Shown: positions 18,535 to 29,380 of the stretch, in pieces
Position numbering within the stretch: the first letter of the stretch is position 1
Layout of the letters: every line of letters begins with the position of its first letter
Assembly: GCA_021836225.1 (NCBI GenBank)
Contig: JAKBJA010000117.1
Coordinates: forward strand, 248,001-312,000
Source: Pseudomonadota bacterium
Lineage (GTDB): Bacteria; Pseudomonadota; Gammaproteobacteria; Burkholderiales; Thiobacillaceae
Direction: 5' to 3'
DNA length: 64,000 nt
Position numbers and translations under genes: made by a program
The notes under the pieces: generated by a model
The model's input: only the letters and a program-made list of their open reading frames with translations
Database searches by the model: none
Told to the model about the DNA's origin: nothing

Positions 18535-19287
18535 ATGAACCTGAATGACGATCTGCTGTTGCGCTACAGCCGCCATATTCTGCTGCCCGACGTCGGCGTG
18601 GCCGGACAGGCACGCATCTCCGATGCTTCTGTGCTGATCGTCGGCGCCGGCGGACTGGGTTGCCCGGTGGCGCTATATCTGGGTGCCTCGGGCGTGGGTC
18701 AGCTGCGGCTGGCGGACGGCGATACGGTCGACCTCACCAACCTGCAGCGCCAGATTGGCCATGCCACCGCGGCCATCGGCGAGAACAAGGCCGATTCGCT
18801 TGCGCGCAGCGTGCGCGCCATCAACCCTGAGATCGAAGTGCGGTCCATACGCGAAGCGCTGGGCGGTAGCGCGCTGCACGAAGCGGTGGCGGCAGTCGAT
18901 CTGGTGGTCGACGCCTCGGACAACTTCGCCACCCGGCATGCGGTCAACCGGGCCTGCGTGCAATTCGGCAAACCCCTGGTGTCAGGCGCTGCAATCGGAT
19001 TTTCGGGGCAGCTTGCCGTTTTCGATTCGCGCCGCGCCGACAGTCCCTGCTACCACTGCCTGTTCCCGGACCAGGCCAGCGAGCCGGAAATGCGCTGCGC
19101 CGAGGCGGGCGTGTTTGCGCCGCTGGTCGGTGTAATCGGGGCGATGCAGGCGATGGAAGCGCTGAAATATCTGGCCCAGGTGGGCGAGCCCCTGCTGGGC
19201 CGGCTGCTGTTGTGGGACGGTCTGCGCGCCGACGCCCGCGTGATGAAAGTGCCGCGTGACCCGGACTGCCCGGTGTGCGGGCATTAG
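18535..19287 (+). CDS. moeB: ThiF/MoeB/HesA-family adenylyltransferase
   Basis: 250 residues from ATG at 18535. It opens with LLLRYSRHILLPDVGVAGQ and the nucleotide loop VLIVGAGGLGCPVALYLGASGVG. Other marks are LTNLQRQIGH, DASDNFATRHAVN, the zinc pairs CYHC and CPVC, and PEMRCAEAGVFAPLVGVIG. These enzymes adenylate the C-terminal Gly-Gly of MoaD or ThiS so that sulfur can be loaded for molybdopterin or thiazole synthesis. Sequence alone does not separate MoeB from ThiF, and no moa or thi gene is adjacent. The TAG stop is supplied by an inserted inverted-repeat element; without it the frame would run six codons further. Confidence 0.88.
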   Translation: MNLNDDLLLRYSRHILLPDVGVAGQARISDASVLIVGAGGLGCPVALYLGASGVGQLRLADGDTVDLTNLQRQIGHATAAIGENKADSLARSVRAINPEIEVRSIREALGGSALHEAVAAVDLVVDASDNFATRHAVNRACVQFGKPLVSGAAIGFSGQLAVFDSRRADSPCYHCLFPDQASEPEMRCAEAGVFAPLVGVIGAMQAMEALKYLAQVGEPLLGRLLLWDGLRADARVMKVPRDPDCPVCGH

Positions 19288-19511
19288 GGGCTGTTCACAC
19301 TATTTTCATGCCTGCGTTGCTGTGAGAAAGCGATGGATGCAAGGCGCGTCGCACCGGCAAGGGCCATCCCTTGCCAAGCGGCGCAACGCCGCAGACGCGC
19401 TTTCTCGCAGCAACCCGGAGGGGCGGGCCGATTCGGGGATGAGCCTCGCTTCGCGGGCTCATCCCCGAATCGGCCTCGCCGCAGGCATGAAAATAGTGTG
19501 AACAGCCCCTA
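19285..19511. mobile_element. MITE-like element 1, TA-flanked, 30-bp terminal inverted repeats
   Basis: Perfect 30-bp terminal inverted repeats (GGGGCTGTTCACACTATT... at 19287-19316, its exact complement at 19480-19509) are flanked by TA on both sides, as expected for a TA target duplication. The interior is almost completely self-complementary: arms 19317-19332/19398-19413 (15 of 16 paired) enclose hairpins GGCAAGGG-CCAT-CCCTTGCC (19356-19375) and GCGGCG-CAA-CGCCGC (19378-19392), and a second branch pairs 19426-19445 with 19456-19475 over 20 perfect bp. No coding capacity. It sits between the convergent moeB and slmA genes, where it may also act as a bidirectional terminator. TA duplication is typical of IS630/Tc1-mariner relatives; the mobilising transposase is not in this window. 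Confidence 0.8.
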
Positions 19512-19517
19512 CCCGCG

Positions 19518-20102
19518 TCAGGCGGGATGAACGTCGAGCAGGCGCGATAGCAGCAGATCGATGTCGCCGCCGGGGGGGCGGGCGAACCCGCTCTTGGCGA
19601 ACTGGTGCCAGCGCCCCACCACCACGCACTGCAGCAGATTGGCCAGCGGCCCGCTCAGTTCGGACTGTTTTTCGCCGCAAAACCGTAGGCACTGCCGCAA
19701 CTGGGCTTCGATGCGATCATGCAGCTGATTGATGCGTTTTTGCAGGCGCTCGTTCTCGTGCACCAGCGCATCGCCGATCAGCACGCGTGTCATCCCGGGA
19801 TTCTTCGCCGCAAAATTCAGCAGCATGCTGAGGATGGCCTCGATCTGGGCGGCTGGCGAGGGCGTGTCTGCGGTGATGCGCGCAATCAGTCCGAACAGGG
19901 TCTGCTCGATGAACTCGATCAGCCCTTCGTACATTTGCGCCTTGCTGGAAAAATGGCGGTACAGCGCCGCTTCGGATACCCCGATGCGTGCGGCCAGCGC
20001 AGCCGTGGTGATTTTTTCCGGCTGCGGTTCCTGCAGCATGGCGGCGAGCGTTTGCAGGATCTGCAAACGGCGCTCGCCGGGTTTTCTGGCTTCCCCTTGC
20101 AT
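19518..20102 (-). CDS. slmA: Nucleoid occlusion factor SlmA (TetR family)
   Basis: 194 residues. The TetR helix-turn-helix is ITTAALAARIGVSEAALYRHFSSKAQMYEGLIEFIE, and the SlmA-specific stretch NPGMTRVLIGDALVHENERLQKRINQLHDRIEAQLRQ closely follows E. coli SlmA. SlmA binds chromosomal sites and blocks FtsZ ring formation over the nucleoid. GGGGGAG lies just upstream of the start. It is convergent with moeB, from which it is separated by MITE-like element 1. Confidence 0.9.
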   Translation of the reverse strand: MQGEARKPGERRLQILQTLAAMLQEPQPEKITTAALAARIGVSEAALYRHFSSKAQMYEGLIEFIEQTLFGLIARITADTPSPAAQIEAILSMLLNFAAKNPGMTRVLIGDALVHENERLQKRINQLHDRIEAQLRQCLRFCGEKQSELSGPLANLLQCVVVGRWHQFAKSGFARPPGGDIDLLLSRLLDVHPA

Positions 20103-20154
20103 CAGACACTCCCCCGATTTTATTCGGGGTGATTATCGCTGATGTTGGATTAAA

Positions 20155-20231
<77 letters not shown>

Positions 20232-20232
20232 G

Positions 20233-20260
20233 AAAAAAACTGCCCCGCGTTGCGGGGCAG
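20233..20260 (-). terminator. Rho-independent terminator of rpoD
   Basis: On the minus strand CTGCCCCGC-AAC-GCGGGGCAG is followed by seven T. It begins 6 bases after the rpoD stop and ends one base before the tRNA 5' end. Confidence 0.93.
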
Positions 20261-20265
20261 GGTGC

Positions 20266-22185
<1,920 letters not shown>

Positions 22186-22254
22186 AGGGTATTCTCCGCT
22201 CAGGTCCCGCCTGCCAGCGTGGGCAGGGCGGAAAAAATCGTTCAAAAACCGGCA

Positions 22255-22282
22255 ATTATACCGCAAACTGGGACTTTGTCTC
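22255..22282 (-). promoter_or_regulatory. Sigma-70 promoter for rpoD
   Basis: Minus-strand TATAAT (22255-22260, preceded by GCGG) and GAGACA (22277-22282, 4 of 6 to consensus) are 16 bases apart, inside the 112-base dnaG-rpoD gap. An imperfect hairpin (22205-22231) lies in the leader before the start. Confidence 0.6.
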
Positions 22283-22297
22283 GCCGTTTCTGGCAAG

Positions 22298-23992
22298 CTA
22301 GGAACGTGCCAGTTCGGTCAGTTCCTGACGTTCGCTGGCGCTCAAACTGCCGAGCGGGCGCGTGGCCAATTCCTGCTGCCGTCGCCGGCGCCAGTCGTCC
22401 CGTAGCTGTTTGACGGCGCCATCGAACTCCGCGTTCCAGTCCCAGGTCTCGTCTTTGTCGAGCAAATCCGTCATGAGTTCATCGATCAGGGCTTCTACCG
22501 AACTGCCCCGCGCGGCTTCCGCGAGCGCGGGCAGGCTGAGCTTGTCGATGCTGCGCAGCCAGGCGATCAACTCGTCCATGCGAGCGCTCAACGGGTCATT
22601 GGCGTCCAGCCAGCAGGGATCGATTTCGGTCGCGCGCTGCGGGTTCATCAACAGGGTGCGTGCCAGGCTGCGCAGGCGCGAAGGTGCCGGTCGGCGCTGT
22701 GGGCGGGGAGGCGCACGCCGGGCGACATGGCCTTTCACGCCCATGTGGCCGAGTTCGTCGGCCTGCAGGTGCGCAAGTTCCGCAATTTGCCGCTGGATCA
22801 GGCTGGCCAGCAGGGGGGCGGCAATTTTTTCCAGCAGCGGCTTGGCATCCTTGATCAGGGCGGCCCGGCCTTCCTGGCTGTCGAGCTTGAGGCCGCGTGC
22901 CAGTTCGCGCACCAGAAAGGCCGAAAGCGGCAGCGTGTCGGTATCCAGCAGGTGCAGAAAAGCATCGTGGCCGTGGGTGCGGATATAGCTGTCGGGGTCA
23001 TCGCCTTCGGGCAGAAACAGAAAGCTGACTTCCTTGCCGTCCTGCAGCGCTTCCAGCGAGTTTTCCAGCGCGCGCCAGGCGGCCTTGCGGCCTGCGTTGT
23101 CGCCGTCGAAGGCGTAGATCAGGCGGTCGGTGTGGCGCAGCAGGGTGCGTGCGTGGACCGGCGTGGTGGCGGTGCCGAGGGTGGCGACGGCGAACTCCAC
23201 CCCGTGCTGCGCCAGCGCCACCACGTCCATGTAGCCTTCGACCACGATGGCGCGTCCGGCGGCCTTGATCGCGGCGCGCGCCTCGAACAGGCCATAGATT
23301 TCCGACCCTTTGTGGAACAGCGGCGTTTCCGGCGAATTGAGATATTTCGGCTCCCCTTTGTCGAGCACGCGTCCGCCAAAGCCGATGATCTGGCCCTTGA
23401 CGTTCCTGATGGGGAACATGATGCGGTCGCGGAAACGGTCGTAGCGTCCGCGGTCGCCGTCGATGACGAGGCCCGACGCGGCGAGGGCGTCGGCTGTGTA
23501 ATCGGCAAAGACCTGCTTCAGTGGCGAGCCGTCCGGGGCGTAGCCGATGCCGTAGCGGGCGGCGATGGCGCCGGTCAGTCCGCGCCGCTTGAGGTAGTCG
23601 ATCGCGCGCGGCGTCTGCTTGAGCTGCTTCTTGTAGAACTGCGCCGCCTGTTCCAGCGCGTCCCACAGCGCGGGTGGCGGCTTGGGGCGCTCGGGCTCGC
23701 CGGATTCGGGCACCGGCAGGCCGACGTCCTGGGCCAGCGCCGCCACCGCATCGGGAAAGCTCATGTGCTCGTATTCCATCAGGAAACCGAGCGCGGTCCC
23801 GTGCGCGCCGCAGCCGAAGCAGTGATAGAACTGCTTGGTCGGGCTGACGGTGAAGGAGGGGGTTTTTTCGCTGTGGAAGGGGCAGCAGGCCTGGTAGTTC
23901 TGTCCGGCTTTCTTCAGCGGCACACGCCGGTCGATGACGTCGACGATGTCGACGCGGGCGAGCAGGGTGTCGATGAAATCGCGCGGGATCAT
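22298..23992 (-). CDS. dnaG: DNA primase
   Basis: 564 residues. An N-terminal zinc ribbon ([19 protein letters not shown]...[16 protein letters not shown]) precedes the catalytic TOPRIM core ([39 protein letters not shown] site [29 protein letters not shown]). The C-terminal helicase-binding part is recognisable by position but diverged. It makes RNA primers for Okazaki fragments. The gene lies between yqeY and rpoD, the usual order. Confidence 0.96.
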   Translation of the reverse strand: MIPRDFIDTLLARVDIVDVIDRRVPLKKAGQNYQACCPFHSEKTPSFTVSPTKQFYHCFGCGAHGTALGFLMEYEHMSFPDAVAALAQDVGLPVPESGEPERPKPPPALWDALEQAAQFYKKQLKQTPRAIDYLKRRGLTGAIAARYGIGYAPDGSPLKQVFADYTADALAASGLVIDGDRGRYDRFRDRIMFPIRNVKGQIIGFGGRVLDKGEPKYLNSPETPLFHKGSEIYGLFEARAAIKAAGRAIVVEGYMDVVALAQHGVEFAVATLGTATTPVHARTLLRHTDRLIYAFDGDNAGRKAAWRALENSLEALQDGKEVSFLFLPEGDDPDSYIRTHGHDAFLHLLDTDTLPLSAFLVRELARGLKLDSQEGRAALIKDAKPLLEKIAAPLLASLIQRQIAELAHLQADELGHMGVKGHVARRAPPRPQRRPAPSRLRSLARTLLMNPQRATEIDPCWLDANDPLSARMDELIAWLRSIDKLSLPALAEAARGSSVEALIDELMTDLLDKDETWDWNAEFDGAVKQLRDDWRRRRQQELATRPLGSLSASERQELTELARS

Positions 23993-24034
23993 GATGACCG
24001 CATGATAAACCCGGGCGCACCGCGCCGGGTTGGG

Positions 24035-24511
24035 TTAGCCTGCGAGGCGGGCCTTGATCTGCGCGGAGACCTGCCCCATGTCGGCACGGCCGGCGAGGCG
24101 GGGTTTGAGCAGGCCCATGACCTTGCCCATATCCTTGGCGCTGGACGCGCCGGATTCGGCAATGGCGGCGACAACCGCGGCTTCGACCTCGGCGGCGGAG
24201 AGCTGCTCGGGCAGGTAAGCTAGCAAAATGGCAAGTTCGGCCTGTTCGGCGGCCACCAAGTCGTCACGCCCGGCAGCCTGGAACTGGCTGATCGAATCCT
24301 TGCGTTGCTTGATGAGTTTTTCGACGATGCCGCTGACTGCCGCGTCGTCCAGCTCGATGCGCTCGTCGACTTCTTTCTGCTTGATCGCAGCGAGCAGCAG
24401 ACGAATCGTGCCGAGGCGCGCCGTGTCCTTGGCGCGTTGCGCCTCATCAGGATTGGCGCGGCCGCGCATGGCGGTTTTCATGTCGTCAGTGATGCGTGCC
24501 TTGAGCGACAT
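24035..24511 (-). CDS. GatB/YqeY domain protein
   Basis: 158 residues from ATG at 24511 (MSLKARITDDMKTAMR, the family's usual start). It matches YqeY throughout: LGTIRLLLAAIKQKEVDER, IVEKLIKQRKDSISQFQAAGR, ELAILLAYLPEQLS, and DMGKVMGLLKPRLAGRADMGQVS near the end. The domain is related to the tRNA-binding tail of the GatB amidotransferase subunit, but the exact function is unsettled. It sits between rpsU and dnaG, a very common arrangement. Confidence 0.93.
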   Translation of the reverse strand: MSLKARITDDMKTAMRGRANPDEAQRAKDTARLGTIRLLLAAIKQKEVDERIELDDAAVSGIVEKLIKQRKDSISQFQAAGRDDLVAAEQAELAILLAYLPEQLSAAEVEAAVVAAIAESGASSAKDMGKVMGLLKPRLAGRADMGQVSAQIKARLAG

Positions 24512-24540
24512 GACGGGGCGTGGTTCTGCCTGGGGCAGAA

Positions 24541-24753
24541 TCAATACATCTTGGGGGGGAGTTGCTGGCCGCGCAGGCGCTTGCTCTGGCGCTTGACCGC
24601 AGCAGCGAGCTTGCGCTTGCGCTCGGCGGTGGGCTTCTCGTAGAACTCGCGGGCGCGCAGCTCGGTCAGGAGGCCGACTTTTTCGATGGAACGCTTGAAG
24701 CGGCGCAGGGCGACATCAAACGGCTCGTTTTCTTTGACTTTGACGTGAGGCAT
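24541..24753 (-). CDS. rpsU: 30S ribosomal protein bS21
   Basis: 70 residues from ATG at 24753: [18 protein letters not shown] continuing to [20 protein letters not shown] and the basic tail. Full length. S21 helps the 30S subunit start translation. First gene of the rpsU-yqeY-dnaG-rpoD operon; its promoter must lie in the 84 bases shared with divergent tsaD. Confidence 0.97.
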   Translation of the reverse strand: MPHVKVKENEPFDVALRRFKRSIEKVGLLTELRAREFYEKPTAERKRKLAAAVKRQSKRLRGQQLPPKMY

Positions 24754-24837
24754 ATGAAGATGGCTTCCGGGAAACGGGAAAAACAAGAATAATAACAAGC
24801 CCTCAAGCTTTTTTCCAGTCCCCCCTGTTTATCCCCC

Positions 24838-25845
24838 ATGTTGGTGCTTGGTGTCGAATCCTCCTGCGATGAAACCGGTGTCGCGCTGTATGACAGTGCG
24901 CGCGGCCTGCTGGCGCATGCCCTGTATTCGCAGATCGCCATGCATAACGACTATGGCGGCGTGGTGCCTGAGCTGGCGTCGCGCGACCATATCAGGCGGG
25001 TGCTGCCGTTGACGCGCCAGGTGCTGGCCGAGAGCGGGCGCACGCTGGCCGACATCGACGGGATTGCCTACACGCAGGGGCCGGGACTCGCCGGCGCGTT
25101 GCTGGTGGGGGCCGGGATGGCGCGTGCGCTGGCGTTTGCGCTGAATATCCCGGCGGTCGGCGTGCACCATCTGGAAGGCCACATGCTGTCGCCGCTGATT
25201 TCCGATACGCCGCCGGAATTTCCCTTCGTCGCGTTGCTGGTGTCGGGCGGGCACACGCAGTTGATGCTGGTGTCGGGCGTTGGCCGCTACACGCTGCTGG
25301 GCGAGACGCTCGACGACGCCGCCGGTGAGGCCTTCGACAAGACCGCACAATTGCTGGGCCTGGGCTATCCGGGCGGGCCGGCGCTGTCGAAGCTGGCGGC
25401 CACGGGCGACGCCAGCCGCTTTACCTTGCCGCGCCCGATGCTCAATTCGGGCGATTTCGATTTCAGTTTCAGCGGCTTGAAGACCGCGGTGCTGACGCTG
25501 GTGCGCAAGGTGGGGCTGGGCGAGGCGGCGGATATCGCAGCGGCATTCCAGACGGCAGCGGTGGAGGTGCTGGTGAGCAAGAGCCTGGCGGCCTGCTTGC
25601 ACAGTGGCGCCACGCGGCTGGTGGTTGCCGGTGGCGTGGGCGCCAACACGCACCTGCGCGAACGGCTCACCCGCAAGGCGGCGGCACGCGGCATCAGCGT
25701 GTTCTATCCGCGGCTGGAATTCTGTACCGACAACGGCGCGATGATCGCCTACGCCGGTGCGCAGCGGCTGGCTCACGCTCAGGATGGGGATCTGACGTTT
25801 GCGGTCAAGCCGCGCTGGGAACTGGCGACGCTCAAGGCCGTGTAA
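24838..25845 (+). CDS. tsaD: tRNA N6-adenosine threonylcarbamoyltransferase
   Basis: 335 residues. It transfers the threonylcarbamoyl group to A37 of ANN-decoding tRNAs in the TsaBDE complex. The Kae1/TsaD marks are [17 protein letters not shown], the metal-binding HxxxH ([12 protein letters not shown]), [31 protein letters not shown] and [15 protein letters not shown] with [12 protein letters not shown]. It is divergent from rpsU, the classic proteobacterial pairing. Confidence 0.97.
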   Translation: MLVLGVESSCDETGVALYDSARGLLAHALYSQIAMHNDYGGVVPELASRDHIRRVLPLTRQVLAESGRTLADIDGIAYTQGPGLAGALLVGAGMARALAFALNIPAVGVHHLEGHMLSPLISDTPPEFPFVALLVSGGHTQLMLVSGVGRYTLLGETLDDAAGEAFDKTAQLLGLGYPGGPALSKLAATGDASRFTLPRPMLNSGDFDFSFSGLKTAVLTLVRKVGLGEAADIAAAFQTAAVEVLVSKSLAACLHSGATRLVVAGGVGANTHLRERLTRKAAARGISVFYPRLEFCTDNGAMIAYAGAQRLAHAQDGDLTFAVKPRWELATLKAV

Positions 25846-25857
25846 GCCGGGGACGGC

Positions 25858-26658
25858 TTACCGCCGGAACATCGGGTAGGCCTCGCGCAAGGCCTTGAGC
25901 CACTTTTCGCCGCCGGCGAAGTGCGCGATCTGGTCCGGAAACAGTAAAAATCCTACCAGCGCCGCCATCAGGCATACCAGAATCACCGTGCCGAAAATGC
26001 TTTCCGGGCGCAGCACGCCCCAGTAGCGACTGACCAGGAACAGCGTGTCCTTCTTGTGCTCCGACATCGACAGCCAGCGCCGCAGTAGCTTGACCGCGAG
26101 GTAGGCCGCATAGCCGCCGGCCAGCGAGGCGAACACGATGCGGAAGATGGCGAACACGTCCAGTCCACCGCCGAGATACTGGTGATACAGCCAGGACACG
26201 AATCCCAGCGATAGCGACGCCAGGATCGCGATGGCGACGTTGATGAACAGTCGCCGACGTTCGCGGGCGAGGTCGCGCTGCCGCTCGATGAAAAAGCTGT
26301 CGACTTCGTGCTTGAAGTATTCGACCTTTTCCTGCACCAGCGACGAGAACTCCGCCTTGGCGTGGACGATGCGCGCGTCCATCAGCGCGCCGAGCCGTTC
26401 GCCGGCATAGTCGACCAGTTCGCGCACATCGTCCTTGGTGAACTGCCGCTGTTCGTGCAGTTCGTCAGAAATCTTGTCGAGCTTGGCGTCGATTTCCTGG
26501 CTGGCGCGCCAGATGACATCCTTCAGTTCGGTCCCGGCCTGCGACACGCCCTCCTTGACCACCCCCGCCAGGCGTTCGCCTGCGTGGTCGATCGCCTCGC
26601 GCGACACCTCGGCGAGGCTTTCTTTTGCGTGTTCGATACTTTTGTCGAAGAAGGCCAT
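25858..26658 (-). CDS. Membrane protein with long amphipathic helix region
   Basis: 266 residues, no family recognised. Residues 1-125 form almost continuous amphipathic or coiled-coil helix with repeating units (HAKESLAEVSREAIDHAGERLAG, DYAGERLGALMDARIVHAKAEF) reminiscent of apolipoprotein-like 11-residue periodicity. Three hydrophobic segments follow: LFINVAIAILASLSLGFVSWL, IFRIVFASLAGGYAAYLAV and IFGTVILVCLMAALVGFLLF. No signal peptide, so the helical part is probably cytosolic and may lie on the membrane surface. It starts 15 bases after plsY ends, suggesting a phospholipid or envelope link, which is inference only. Confidence 0.75.
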   Translation of the reverse strand: MAFFDKSIEHAKESLAEVSREAIDHAGERLAGVVKEGVSQAGTELKDVIWRASQEIDAKLDKISDELHEQRQFTKDDVRELVDYAGERLGALMDARIVHAKAEFSSLVQEKVEYFKHEVDSFFIERQRDLARERRRLFINVAIAILASLSLGFVSWLYHQYLGGGLDVFAIFRIVFASLAGGYAAYLAVKLLRRWLSMSEHKKDTLFLVSRYWGVLRPESIFGTVILVCLMAALVGFLLFPDQIAHFAGGEKWLKALREAYPMFRR

Positions 26659-26673
26659 ATGCGGGGGGTAGGA

Positions 26674-27276
26674 TCAGGAGCGGGCGCCGATGCGTCCTTC
26701 CTGGCCGGTTACCAGCTTGATGAGATTGCTCTTGTGACGATAGACCAGCAGCAGCGCGATCACCAATACGGTGATTGCCGTGTTGCCCCAGCCCATCAGC
26801 AGTCCCGTGTAGACCGGCGCGAGCGCGGCCGTGGTCAGCGCGGCGAGCGAGGAAATGCGGAACACCCCGGCCATGAACAGCCAGGTTGCCAGGCACGCCA
26901 GCCCGACCCAGGGATTGAGGCCGAGCAATACGCCGAGCGCCGTCGCCACGCCCTTGCCGCCCTGAAAGCGGAAAAACAGCGGAAACAGGTGGCCGATGAA
27001 CACGGCCAGCGCGCACAGCAGGACAACGTCCCCGACGAGGCCGAACTCGGGCGCCAGCGCGCGCGCCAGCGCCACTGCGACCCAGCCCTTCAAGGCATCG
27101 CCGAGCAGCGTCAGTGCGGCGGCCGCCTTGCGCCCGGTGCGCAGCACGTTGGTGGCGCCGGGGTTGCCCGATCCGAAGCTGCGCGGGTCGGGCAGGCGCA
27201 TGGCGCGGCTGACGATCACGGCAAACGACAGGGAGCCAAGCAGGTAGGCAACAGCAATAAACAACAGCGTGGTCAT
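26674..27276 (-). CDS. plsY: Acyl-phosphate glycerol-3-phosphate acyltransferase
   Basis: 200 residues, five or more TM helices. Family signatures are [49 protein letters not shown] and [15 protein letters not shown]. It acylates glycerol-3-phosphate (the GpsA product) with acyl-phosphate in the inner membrane, the first step of phosphatidic acid synthesis. It is divergent from folB across 51 bases. Confidence 0.96.
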   Translation of the reverse strand: MTTLLFIAVAYLLGSLSFAVIVSRAMRLPDPRSFGSGNPGATNVLRTGRKAAAALTLLGDALKGWVAVALARALAPEFGLVGDVVLLCALAVFIGHLFPLFFRFQGGKGVATALGVLLGLNPWVGLACLATWLFMAGVFRISSLAALTTAALAPVYTGLLMGWGNTAITVLVIALLLVYRHKSNLIKLVTGQEGRIGARS

Positions 27277-27327
27277 AACGAAGTCAGTAAAATGGCGGGT
27301 TTTGATTGAGCCCTTGGGGGCTGCACG

Positions 27328-27690
27328 ATGGATATTCTATTTTTGCGGGACTTCCGTCTCGAGTTGATTATCGGCATATACGAGTGGGAACGCAAAGTGC
27401 CGCAGCCGGTACGGCTCGATCTGGAGATCGGACTGCCCGACAGCAAGGCGGGCGGCACCGACAACGTGGCCGACACCATCGACTATGGCGCGGTGGCCAA
27501 GCGGGTGAAGGAATACCTGCACAACGCGCCGCAGCCGATCACCCTGGTCGAATCGGTGGCCGAACACGTGGCGGCCATCGTGCGCGATGAATTCGGCGCG
27601 CCGTGGGTGAAAGTGTCGGTGACCAAGTTCGCCATCGTGCCAGGCATCAAGGAGCTCGGCATCACCATCGAGCGTGGCGCGCGCCCGTGA
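27328..27690 (+). CDS. folB: Dihydroneopterin aldolase
   Basis: 120 residues. [36 protein letters not shown] and [13 protein letters not shown] with the catalytic Glu/Lys framework identify FolB, which converts 7,8-dihydroneopterin to 6-hydroxymethyl-dihydropterin and glycolaldehyde in folate synthesis. Its TGA overlaps the next gene's GTG start (GTGA), so translation of the permease is likely coupled to it. Confidence 0.95.
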   Translation: MDILFLRDFRLELIIGIYEWERKVPQPVRLDLEIGLPDSKAGGTDNVADTIDYGAVAKRVKEYLHNAPQPITLVESVAEHVAAIVRDEFGAPWVKVSVTKFAIVPGIKELGITIERGARP

Positions 27691-28424
27691 GCGTTGAGCA
27701 GATCGCCGCCATGGCGGCCATCCTGCTGGCGGCGTATTTCATCCGCGGCATCACCGGATTTGGTTCCGGCCTGATCTCGGTGCCCCTGCTGGCGCTGTTC
27801 CTGCCGCTGAAGTTCGTGGTGCCGCTGATCCTGCTGCTCGATTTCACCGCCTCGGTCGTGATCGGAGGCCTCCATTTCAAGCGCGTGAAATGGAGCGAGA
27901 TCGGCGTGCTGATCCCGCTCGGCATGGTTGGCGTGGTGCTGGGCACCAGCCTGCTGATCAAATTGCCCTCCGGCCCCATGCTGCTGGCGCTGGCCGGATT
28001 TGTGTTTGTCTTTGCGGTGCGCAGCGTGTTCAATATCCGCGGAGACAAGCCGATCTCGCGCGGCTGGGCCGTGCCGGCTGCGCTCACCGGCGGCACGGTG
28101 GGTGCGTTGTTCGGCACCGGCGGGCCGCCGTACGTGATTTACCTGACCCACCGCATCCACGATAAAAGCGATCTGCGCGCGACCTTTTCGGCCCTGTTCT
28201 TCACCGATGGATTGACGCGCATCGTCAGCTTCCTGGTAGCCGGACTGCTGCTGAGCGCCAAGGTGTGGATCGCGTATTTCGCCGCGCTGCCGGCCATGCT
28301 GGGCGCGCTCTATCTGGGCGGGCGTGCGCACGTGGGCCTGAGCCAGGCGCAGATGACACGGCTGGTCGGCGTGCTGCTGTTGGTGTCGAGCGTGTCGCTG
28401 GTGTTCAAGGCCTTGCAACCATGA
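27687..28424 (+). CDS. TauE/SafE-family membrane permease
   Basis: 245 residues from GTG at 27687, overlapping the folB stop. About eight hydrophobic helices, e.g. MAAILLAAYFIRGITGFGSGLISVP and LVPLILLLDF-type segments, with the family half-repeats GITGFGSGLISVPLLAL and GGTVGALFGTGGPPYVIYL. The family exports or imports sulfonates, sulfoacetate, sulfite and other organic anions; the substrate here is unknown. Its end overlaps the following hydrolase gene by ATGA. Confidence 0.87.
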   Translation: MSVEQIAAMAAILLAAYFIRGITGFGSGLISVPLLALFLPLKFVVPLILLLDFTASVVIGGLHFKRVKWSEIGVLIPLGMVGVVLGTSLLIKLPSGPMLLALAGFVFVFAVRSVFNIRGDKPISRGWAVPAALTGGTVGALFGTGGPPYVIYLTHRIHDKSDLRATFSALFFTDGLTRIVSFLVAGLLLSAKVWIAYFAALPAMLGALYLGGRAHVGLSQAQMTRLVGVLLLVSSVSLVFKALQP

Positions 28425-29377
28425 ACGAACTCGAATCGCTGCATTTCCAATCCGTGTCGTTCAGCGGGCTTGCGCCTGGCACACGTCTCATCGTGCTGGG
28501 CGCGGTGCACGGCAATGAAACCTGCGGGACGCAGGCGATCCGGCGGGTGATCGCGGAGATCGAATCCGGACAACTGGGCATCGTCGCCGGCAGCGTCACC
28601 TTCGTCCCGGTCACCAACCCGCTGGCCTATTCTCGCCACCAGCGCATGGGCGACCGCAACCTCAATCGCAATCTCGTCCCCACTGACACGCCGGTCGAAT
28701 TCGAGGACCGCATCGCCAACTGGCTATGCCCGCTGCTGGCGCAGCACGATGCGCTGCTCGATCTGCATTCGTTTCACACGGCGGGCGAACCCTTCGTCAT
28801 GCTGGGGCCGGAAGACAATCAGGGCAAGCTGGAGCCGTTTGCGCGTTCGGCCGAGGAAACTGCGCTCGCGCTCAGCCTCGGGGTGCACCGCTTCGTCGAT
28901 GGCTGGCTCGACACCTACGCCGCCGGCGTCGCACGCCGCCTGGCGGCGGGGGTGTCGGCGCGCGAGGCCGACGTGCATTACGGCGTGGGAACCACCGAAT
29001 ACATGCGCGCGCAGGGCAGCATCGCGCTGACGCTGGAATGCGGCCAGCACGATGATCCGGCTGCCCCCGAAGTGGCTTGGCGCGCCATCCACAATGCGCT
29101 GTCACACCTTGGATTGACTACAGCGCCCGCACCGGAAGCCGTGACCGATACCGAGGCGCTGCGTCTTTATCAGGTCGTCGACCGTGACGACGCCAGCGAT
29201 CAATTCGTTCGCGACTGGGCCAGCTTCGATCGCGTGCGTGCCGGCGAACGTATCGGCATGCGACGCGACGGCACGCCCGTGGCGGCTGACCGTGACGGCT
29301 ACATCGTCTTTCCCAATCCCGGCGCGCAGCCGGGGCAGGAGTGGTTTTATCTGGCGAAGGCGAGCGCGCGGGTGTGA
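28421..29377 (+). CDS. Succinylglutamate desuccinylase/aspartoacylase-family hydrolase
   Basis: 318 residues from ATG at 28421. The M14-type zinc site is visible: VLGAVHGNETCGTQAI (HxxE), VPVTNPLAYSRHQRMGDRNLNRNL, ALLDLHSFHTAGEPFVML (second His), and the catalytic Glu in SIALTLECGQHDD. The family removes acyl groups from amino acids (AstE, AspA) or cuts amides; the substrate is not evident because no arginine-catabolism genes are nearby. A C-terminal barrel-like part (YQVVDRDDASDQFVRDWASF) completes it. It is translationally coupled to the permease, which might import its substrate. Confidence 0.85.
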   Translation: MNELESLHFQSVSFSGLAPGTRLIVLGAVHGNETCGTQAIRRVIAEIESGQLGIVAGSVTFVPVTNPLAYSRHQRMGDRNLNRNLVPTDTPVEFEDRIANWLCPLLAQHDALLDLHSFHTAGEPFVMLGPEDNQGKLEPFARSAEETALALSLGVHRFVDGWLDTYAAGVARRLAAGVSAREADVHYGVGTTEYMRAQGSIALTLECGQHDDPAAPEVAWRAIHNALSHLGLTTAPAPEAVTDTEALRLYQVVDRDDASDQFVRDWASFDRVRAGERIGMRRDGTPVAADRDGYIVFPNPGAQPGQEWFYLAKASARV

Positions 29378-29380
29378 AGC

